DNA of 64,000 nt from the NCBI GenBank assembly GCA_022606425.2, contig JAHDVF020001313.1:310001-374000 (forward strand). The letters are read 5' to 3'. Origin of the DNA: Lepidostoma basale. Lineage: Eukaryota > Arthropoda > Insecta > Trichoptera > Lepidostomatidae. The notes under the pieces were generated by a model, which was not told the origin of the DNA, made no database searches, and was given only the letters and a program-made list of their open reading frames with translations. Positions within the stretch are counted from its first letter, which is position 1. The number at the start of each line of letters is the position of its first letter. Made by a program: the position numbers and the translations under genes. Of the stretch, positions 57,259 to 64,000 are shown one piece after another.

Positions 57259-57259
57259 T

Positions 57260-57820
57260 TCGCATCCACGTGTTCTCTCGCCACTGAATTTATTTTAAAG
57301 GAAACTTATGTCCGTCAGGATAACACTCGGATGTCTGTTTACTGACACATTATTCGTCAACTACAACGTAGTAACGACACTATCGACATAATGGTGTTTG
57401 GGAACCCGTCTCGCGATTGGTGAAAACATTTCATTCCGATTCATTCACAAAACATAAACAAGTATCATGTTAACGCATGTAGTCGCGTTAACAAAATTTC
57501 GTTAAAATATGTAAACCAAATGTGTTTTTTTTTTTAATTTAAAAATATTACGTGCCCTACTCATTTATTATACCTAGTATGAGTTTATATACTATCCGAA
57601 AGGGAGTAATATAAAGTCTTGTTAAAAGTATTACTAATTTCAAAATATTGGTTATACAATACTTTACTAATTATTTTATTTTCCTGTTTCCATTTATACA
57701 TTTTCCTTTCAAACATCATTCACAAACTCTGGTTTAAATTGTTATGCAGTCAATCTTTTATTAAAATAACTGTAATAAAAATACAAGTAAGATATTAATT
57801 TACTATGAGGTACGAATACG
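57260..57820. promoter_or_regulatory. upstream region of the putative start exon
   Basis: Should contain the 5' UTR and promoter if exon 1 is right. I see no convincing TATA box or initiator; GTTAACGCATGTAGTCGCGT and GTTAAC at 57467-57490 form an imperfect palindrome. Direction and start site unproven. Confidence 0.25.
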
Positions 57821-57824
57821 TATA

Positions 57825-58080
57825 TATTGTCTTCTTCTTCTTCAACTTGTTGTAGACTTCTTAGGAGTCTGTTGAATGTTGAATTCCAGCTATCCCAGAC
57901 CACATCTCGAACCTCACAGACCTCTCGGATTATGGTGTTACTTACACGATCACGCAGTCTTCCCAGCAATAGCACGTAGTGTTACGAGGATCATTTCCGT
58001 TGTCCCCTGCAAACTTTTGGTCTTTCTTTTAATATATTCCATTGTTTTAGAGGTCTTCCTTGTGGATGCCGTGTATATTT
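57825..58080 (-). mobile_element. family C LINE, rearranged fragments
   Basis: CTTCTTCTTCTTC tail, GTTGAATTCCAGCTATCC, then reverse of LRDRVSNTIIREVCEVRDVV. The middle is deleted. Confidence 0.65.
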
Positions 58081-58084
58081 TAAT

Positions 58085-59080
58085 TGCTGTTTAAATTGGA
58101 TATTAGAATAAGAATATCGAATTTCGATGTAATGTTTCGGTATAATTGTCTTATCTATTAATCTTAATATAATTGCGAGATTTTCAATGTAACCAAAACC
58201 ACCAAGAAAACTCGCTTTTACACCAAATATCAGGTTTCGTATTACGAGGACGTTGTAAAATATGACTCGTTTTAATTATCATTCGCTCAAATATCGGGAA
58301 ACACAAGGACGGCAAGGCTTTCAACGTAAGTCGTCTGTAAAATACGCACGAAAGTAATATGTATTAACGTTTAATGAGACTCCCTCTGTGATTTCCACTC
58401 AATTTAGTTTCTTAATTCCCTTTTTCATTTTCCAGCGAGTGCAATTGAAACATGCTTTATGATATTGAATAATTTTCTATGTATACAACCGTTGTTCATA
58501 TTCATTCATGAGAAATTCATTGCTGAATCATATTTTGTAAAAATAGAAATGAAATTCAACTTTTTTTCATTTCGATCTAATTTCAAACTGAGTAGATACT
58601 AATTTCAAATTCCGCTTTGAGATTTATGAACTAAATCGCTATCCGACCGAATGAGCAGAAAGGATTGATTGCAACATACTTTTGTAGCCTCCCCCACATT
58701 ATTTTGACGCACCTAAAAAAATATCTATGTTTTTGGCAATAATATACATATCAAATCACCCTGATCAGCCTTTTATATTTCCTGAATACTTTTTTCCGCT
58801 GTGCATTTTCTTCTTAATTCAGAATCTTATGTTCTTTCAACAGACAAAATATCAGATGAAAAATAACAAGTCCTGTTCACGAAAATAAAATTATTACAAA
58901 CCCATTTAAATGGTATGTATGCTTCTTTTATACAGTGGTACAAATATAGGAATCCCGGATGGTCTGTCCCAAACCTAATCGTAGATTTATTATTGTGAGA
59001 GAGCACTCTTATGTCTTAATTGCATCGCAGTTTAAAAAATATGTATTACGTTTCGTGTAATTTGTAATGCGTATTTATAA
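58085..59080. other. intergenic, nothing recognised
   Basis: AT-rich; contains a short family A-like scrap near 58630-58700 (CCGACCGAATGAGCAGAAAG). Confidence 0.3.
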
Positions 59081-59084
59081 ATTG

Positions 59085-59655
59085 GTACCGTTTGGGCCGA
59101 GATAACCAAACCGCAGAGCTAAAACGAAGAATTGGACTAATCTGGGCAGCTTTCGGAAACATGGGTTACATCCTAAAAAAACAGAAAATACCGATCAACC
59201 TAAACGAAATGTCTATGAAGCCTGCGTTCTGCCAGTTGGTACTTATGATCTTGAAACTATTACATTGTCCAAAAAAAGTGGCGAGAAACTGCGAGTGACC
59301 CAAAGAGCCATGTTAGGAATAAGCCTAAGAAATAGAGTCAGAAGGGATACGGTGAGAGAAAAAACAAAGGTCACTGACATCATCCACCGGGTGGCGACTC
59401 TAAAATGGCAATGGGCAGGTCACGTAGCCAGAAGCTCAGATAAAAAGTGGACAAGAAGACTGCCGACTTGGAGACCGTGGACGTCAAAGAGAAGTGCAGG
59501 GCGACCGCAACTACGGTGGAAGGATGATCTGAACAGACACGTCGGAATAACCTGGATGCAGTCTGCACAGGACAGAGTGACATGGAAGCGAATGGAGGAA
59601 GCCTTTGTCCAGGAGTGGACGGGAATAGGCTGAGGAAGGAGAAGAAGAAGATTTA
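59085..59655 (+). mobile_element. family B RTE-like LINE, longest copy
   Basis: 59092-59260 reads DNQTAELKRRIGLIWAAFGN, then ILKLLHCPKK. 59265-59633 is an open 122-codon frame: [56 protein letters not shown] and [12 protein letters not shown], then GAAGAAGAAG. Upstream of the host gene. Confidence 0.9.
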
Positions 59656-60234
59656 TAAACATGAAAATTACGTTTGAACAAGTTTTTATAGAAAGACTTT
59701 GGAAGGTCTTGGCTCAGTATGTAGTGAATACAAAACCGGTAAAAACAATTACATCCTTTTCCGAAGTAAGCACCGCCTGTGTCATGCTTGATGCTACTAT
59801 GATTGTTCCATCAATACATTTACAAGAGCATAAAAAAAGTTATTACTAAACTCGCTAATCATGAAATGTTATTATGAATATGTGAATAAATTAAAGTATT
59901 ATCTGATATTATATAACTGATACTGAAAAATATATAATAAAATGCAGAAAACAAAATAAATAATTTAGGTTTTTACCACCGCTCTTATGCAGTATATATT
60001 GTAATTTAAGTATCAACCCTTCTATTATACTCGTATATGCAAGAAACAGTGGAACAAGAGGATGCAAGTAGGATAAATGCTGTAGATATGGGCAGTAAGA
60101 AATAGATGGAAAGACGGTGAATGAAAAAACATCGAATGATGATATCATGAAGAAATGCTAGGCAGATCGGTCGCTAATGTTTGTCAGTATGAAATTGTTT
60201 TGAAATCCATTTTCTTTATCCACCCATTCGGAGA

Positions 60235-60545
60235 TACAGATACAGATATCGACATCTTCCTTTGGTGATGCCAGTAGGAAGATCGATTCGTACGTTGTAT
60301 TTAATCGCACCGAATTTATACATTTTTGATGACAGCAAGGTAGTGTTCATTAACAATATATAATATTATCATTTCTAGAAGAAGTACTGGTTTACTGACG
60401 TTGAAATATTTGAAAGATATATTGTTCCTTGTCAAGTACATGTATGTTATTGTTATTTTTGTTAAACAGTTTTGTGTCCAAATAAGTCGCCTAAATATTG
60501 TTTGCTTATTAGGTGTCACTTGTGTAAAATAAAACAAATATTCAT
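60235..60545 (+). mobile_element. family D LINE 3' end
   Basis: CCTTTGGTGATGCCAGTAGG then GTGTCCAAATAAGTCGCCTA and AATAAAACAAATATTCATA. A second copy of the last 90 bp lies at 60850-60950. Confidence 0.75.
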
Positions 60546-60554
60546 ATACAATAT

Positions 60555-60810
60555 ATTAATGATGGTGTTATGAACAAAATAATGAAAGGATCATTAAGAT
60601 GGTTTGGACATATGGAATGAATCAATGAAGAAAGAATGGTAATAAAATTATAAGAATGGTAATATTATTGAAGAAAGAATGGTAATATTATTAAAGATGT
60701 AAATGGAACCAGAAATAGAGGAAGACCGAGGAAAACGTGGCACGATCAAATAAATCAAATCTTGAATCTCGGCCATGTAGGAGTCAGAGTTAGTTAGTTA
60801 GTTTATATAT
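60555..60810 (+). mobile_element. family A RTE-like LINE, 3' copy with internal deletion
   Basis: GATGGTGTTATGAACAAAAT, then [14 protein letters not shown], and from GTAGGAGTCAGAG directly to GTTAGTTAGTTAG, skipping the last coding 150 bp. GAAGAAAGAATGGTAAT is duplicated. Confidence 0.8.
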
Positions 60811-61109
60811 TAATGATATGTTGGATATATTTTCTTGTTATTTCATCATGTTATTGTTGTTAGTTGAGCCAAATAAGTCGCCTAAATATTGTTTGTGTGT
60901 TATGCCTCATTAGTGTAAAATAAAAAAATACGTATACCATCATTAAAAACTCTACGCTTTGATTTTATGTGCGTATTTCTCTTCCACGTTCCATTATTTG
61001 GGTTAATACGAGAATTTGAAAAATATTAATTTCATATATGTGGGCGTCGAGATGAAGGGCGCATGTACCTACATGTGTATACACACCTATTAGCAGTCTA
61101 GGCATCTAG

Positions 61110-61275
61110 ATATGTTAATTTCGCATTGCAAGCTCACCCCCGCCCCGGCATGTACACACGTGTGCGGTATACGGGGTGAGTGTGTGCAGTTCAGCGAGGG
61201 CGAGGCTGGTGGGGGTAACGCACGCCATGCGGATCGCCCCTGGTATTGATCAAACAGGCGCAAGTCGTCCTTCAT
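61110..61275. other. GC-rich island in AT-rich intergenic DNA
   Basis: Contains CTCACCCCCGCCCCGGCATG, TACACACGTGTG (palindrome) and GGTAACGCACGCC. A 61-codon minus frame crosses it with no recognised domain. It could be part of a promoter or exon of a neighbouring gene. Confidence 0.3.
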
Positions 61276-61426
61276 ACCGTTATGTATGTATTATGCTACA
61301 ACTAGAGCCGGCATTAGTACATTCAGTACTTTTTATAACACTAAATTAAATTTTACAGAAACATAATCCTAATTTAAAATCCTTTATATTTATTTAAGCT
61401 GAAGTCGTTAACATTATAGAATAAAC

Positions 61427-61525
61427 AAACTAACTAACCATCACGCCATCTCTCTCGAAAGGGTAGGCAGAATGAATTAACTGTCACGCTTTTCTTTCCT
61501 GACATACTTCTCTCGCTACTTTACC
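61427..61525 (-). mobile_element. family A RTE-like LINE, tail piece
   Basis: AACTAACTAACCATCACGCC, then ATCTCTCTCGAAAGGGTAGG and GCTTTTCTTTCCTGACATAC. Confidence 0.75.
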
Positions 61526-61529
61526 GTAA

Positions 61530-62475
61530 CCATGAATACATCAAAATCATGATCAAGAAAGTATATGTAAACGACAAAAGCAGTACTCCTCCCAGAATTG
61601 ATTACTTATAAATTACACATATTTTAATTTAATTTAATATTTATTATGGAGTTTTACAACATTGTCAAAAAGAAACAATAAATAATTTTAAACAATTACT
61701 TAATATTTGACAATCACATATATTTTACAATATATCGTAGTTTGAAACATAGCCATGGTCGGTTTTCTAGAATCAACGAGGGTTTCGAGATTTGATTTTC
61801 CGGACTGTGAGCTTGCATCTTTTTTACTCTTGGTACATAGCTAATCTCACCTAAGAACTAAAGAAATCAGTATTAATTAATAGATATGTTAATAAAACTG
61901 ACCATGGCAAACGCTCACAAAATATGTAATATATATATTTTTTTTATTTGTCGATTTTAATAATAGATAGTCGCTTCGCTAGTTTCAATCCATGGGATTG
62001 GTTTGCAGCAAAGTTTAACATTTTTGCTGGTTCTTGGGATGCCACTTGGGCCTTTAATGTGGTAGTTTCCCCTTGCTTTCCACATAATAGATTACAATAT
62101 TTATTTCATAATGTTTACATTTAATTTACTGTGAGAAGCTTTTTCCTCAATTTTTCCTAATTCCGGCCCTGCTACTTATACTCGTCAGATAGTTAAAGAA
62201 TGTACTCGTATTCATAGATGTGTTATTTTAAAATTAAATGTTTTCTTCCTTCGTCAATAATATTTTATTGTAATATTTTATAGAGATTCTTGTAATTAGG
62301 AAACTATAATAAATATGTTCTTCTCTTAAAATGATTTTAAATCAAAATTATTTTAGTATTAATTTATCTACTAATTAATTAAACGTCGTGGTCTGAGGTG
62401 CCACAGGTGACGGCCTACCGAGGCTTTTGTTGATCAAATTAATTTAAGTAGGGATACGCAATATTCTCATGTTAG
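61530..62475. other. intergenic, one dispersed repeat
   Basis: Only the repeat at 61993-62085 (GCTGGTTCTTGGGATGCCAC) is recognised; the remainder is AT-rich without long frames. Confidence 0.4.
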
Positions 62476-62478
62476 AAC

Positions 62479-63656
62479 ATAGGTTCCCAAAGTTTGCGGA
62501 ACCGCCCCCCAATGGGCGTTGCAATCTTTTTGGGGGGCGATAGTGTGTTCAGAACCATTTGGGGAACATTCAGGCGGTCCAGCTCTTAGTGGCTCTTTAT
62601 GCAAGAAATTATCATATACATTTAAAAATTAATTATTTTCGTACTTTTGCGATTGGTTAACCCTTAACGTACCGTGTTCAAAACAAAACGCTTGCTCCCA
62701 TGTGGTAAGTTCAGTTTACCGCTAACTTTATCTAAATATCAAGCATATGACTAGATGAATCAAAATTTAATTTATGTCATCTTGTAGGGAATTTCATTAG
62801 GAATAGATCGATATCTATAACATACATGGATTATTTGAAAAACATATCATTATTAATTTTTTTCTGGAACCATGCGATTTCTGATATGTAATGCGTCATA
62901 GCATACGAAAGACTAAAAATCAGGAATAAACTTGTCTGCGGCCCGCGGCCGGCGGGGCGAAGATAAAGGCACCTAGGCAAAATGTATAGTACGTTCAAGA
63001 CAACGAGTACGTATTAATATTTGTCCCTTTTGGTAAAGTGTTAATATTTTCACAGTTCTGATATTATTAAGTTACGTCCTGCGTTTCCGTCTACAGTCGG
63101 TATTATTACGTACATATTGAAAAAGCCAAAGATATAATTTATAATACGTTCAACAGCGAGTAAGTATTTGTCACTTTTGATAAAGTTGTAAATATTAGCA
63201 AAACAAATTCTACCTTAACACGAATGAAGGTGAGGGCAGTCTTAGAAAATATTTTTTTTTGGGATGAAGGAAGTAATTTTTTGCTTTTTTTTTATTACGA
63301 AATATTGAGAACACTTCAATGGAGGATTACAATTTTTTTTATAATATTAGGGTCCATAGGTTTTAAGAAAATCAACTTTAAATTGGCAGTGGAAACTCAA
63401 TTTACCACATGGCAACGCGACGGTTAATCAATGTAAATTGACCATGTCAGCTATAATATTATACCACAGTCCGTAGAGCACATATTCGCCATTATTTTTC
63501 AATAATTTAACGGCAATATCATTAATATATTATCGTTGTTATTTACGTAGAATATATCAAACGGGCTGATCTCGGAAAACTGTTAGAATGGGAGGACGTT
63601 GTAAAATTTGTGTCTATAAAGGGGGCGGTAGCCTAAAATAGTTGGGGAACCTACGT
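62479..63656. mobile_element. hAT-like non-autonomous element, interrupted
   Basis: Left ATAGGTTCCCAAAGTTTGCG then GAACCGCCCCCCAATGG; right in reverse GTAGGTTCCCCAACTATTTT then AGGCTACCGCCCCC. Possible 8-bp duplications GTTAGAAC (62471-62478) and GTTAGACG (63657-63664), 6 of 8 bases alike. No transposase. Confidence 0.55.
62661..63423. mobile_element. piggyBac-like non-autonomous element inside the hAT-like element
   Basis: TTAA at 62657-62660 and 63424-63427. Left CCCTTAACGTACCG, right (reverse) CCGTCGCGTTGCC. Subterminal CCATGTGGTAAGTTCAGTTT is inverted with AAACTCAATTTACCACATGG. Interior has two copies of a block of about 60 bp (62990 and 63135). Confidence 0.5.
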
Positions 63657-63664
63657 GTTAGACG

Positions 63665-64000
63665 GACACGGATTTTTACAACAATGATATCATTCGACAC
63701 TATAATCATAATCACAATTATTCAGAAGTTTAAGTGATGCAGTTGTTGAGTATCGAGCCGTGTGTTGTTTTACAGGCAATTTTTTTTTATTTTGCACTGA
63801 AATCGGTGTGAAGCTCTAAATTTAATTAAAATTTTAATCCATAAAGCTGAATCCCACCCTCTGGATAAAATATATGAACTCAGCCTCTTGCACAATCATG
63901 TTTATCGTTTATTATTAATATTTTTCTCATTCAAGACTTGTTTGGAAATAATTTGGAATGCAATAATTGCAGAAATCTCTCCATATATCTCTCAATTTAC
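63665..64000. other. intergenic, nothing recognised
   Basis: AT-rich sequence with no long frame or repeat match to the rest of the window. Confidence 0.4.

Noticed and set aside
57133..57258. The exon 1 candidate as a separate small gene
   Set aside because: It has no stop of its own before a good donor and fits exon 2 in phase, so it is better taken as the dynein start, although this is not proven.

Overview
This window is animal nuclear DNA, almost certainly from an insect and probably a moth or butterfly. The evidence is one large intron-rich gene, an AT-rich background, and a dense load of RTE-like, CR1/Jockey-like and R1-like LINE pieces, tRNA-derived SINEs, mariner, hAT, pogo and piggyBac-like relics. 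The lepidopteran assignment is an inference from the style of the repeats. No bacterial or viral gene and no CRISPR array was seen.

One host gene dominates. It lies on the minus strand and fills about 57.26 kb down to position 745, then runs off the left edge. It encodes an axonemal dynein heavy chain of the DNAH5/DNAH8 class (Drosophila kl-3 type), the outer-arm gamma-type motor of cilia and sperm flagella. I could place 34 exons, with every splice phase compatible, giving about 2,342 codons: the whole N-terminal tail, the linker, all of AAA1 with its Walker A and B motifs, and the start of AAA2 with its Walker A. The rest of the motor lies outside the window. One intron (9766-9881) uses a GC donor; the other 32 are GT-AG. 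The putative first coding exon (57133-57258) is separated from exon 2 by a 17.3 kb intron.

The introns and the 6.7 kb upstream of the gene are mostly transposon debris on both strands. The commonest family (called A here) is an RTE-like LINE whose 5'-truncated copies end in (GTTA)n; more than 20 pieces are present. Family B (RTE-like) has four to five pieces, all antisense to the dynein gene. Family C ends in (GAA)n. Family D is CR1/Jockey-like. Several nested insertions can be read directly: an R1-like LINE in a family A copy with a 13-bp target duplication, a family C LINE in another A copy with an 11-bp duplication, a mariner in a family D LINE tail, and a piggyBac-like element inside a hAT-like element.

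The most interesting non-coding signal is a set of inverted-repeat elements (8937-9163, 28965-29080, 39891-40082, 32010-32040) whose arms carry degenerate hammerhead-ribozyme cores: CUGANGA, a short stem II, GAAA, then a tiny stem III ending in GUC. This is the arrangement known from Penelope-like elements. No wholly new gene system was recognised; apart from the dynein, the window is an ordinary but very repeat-dense insect gene region.
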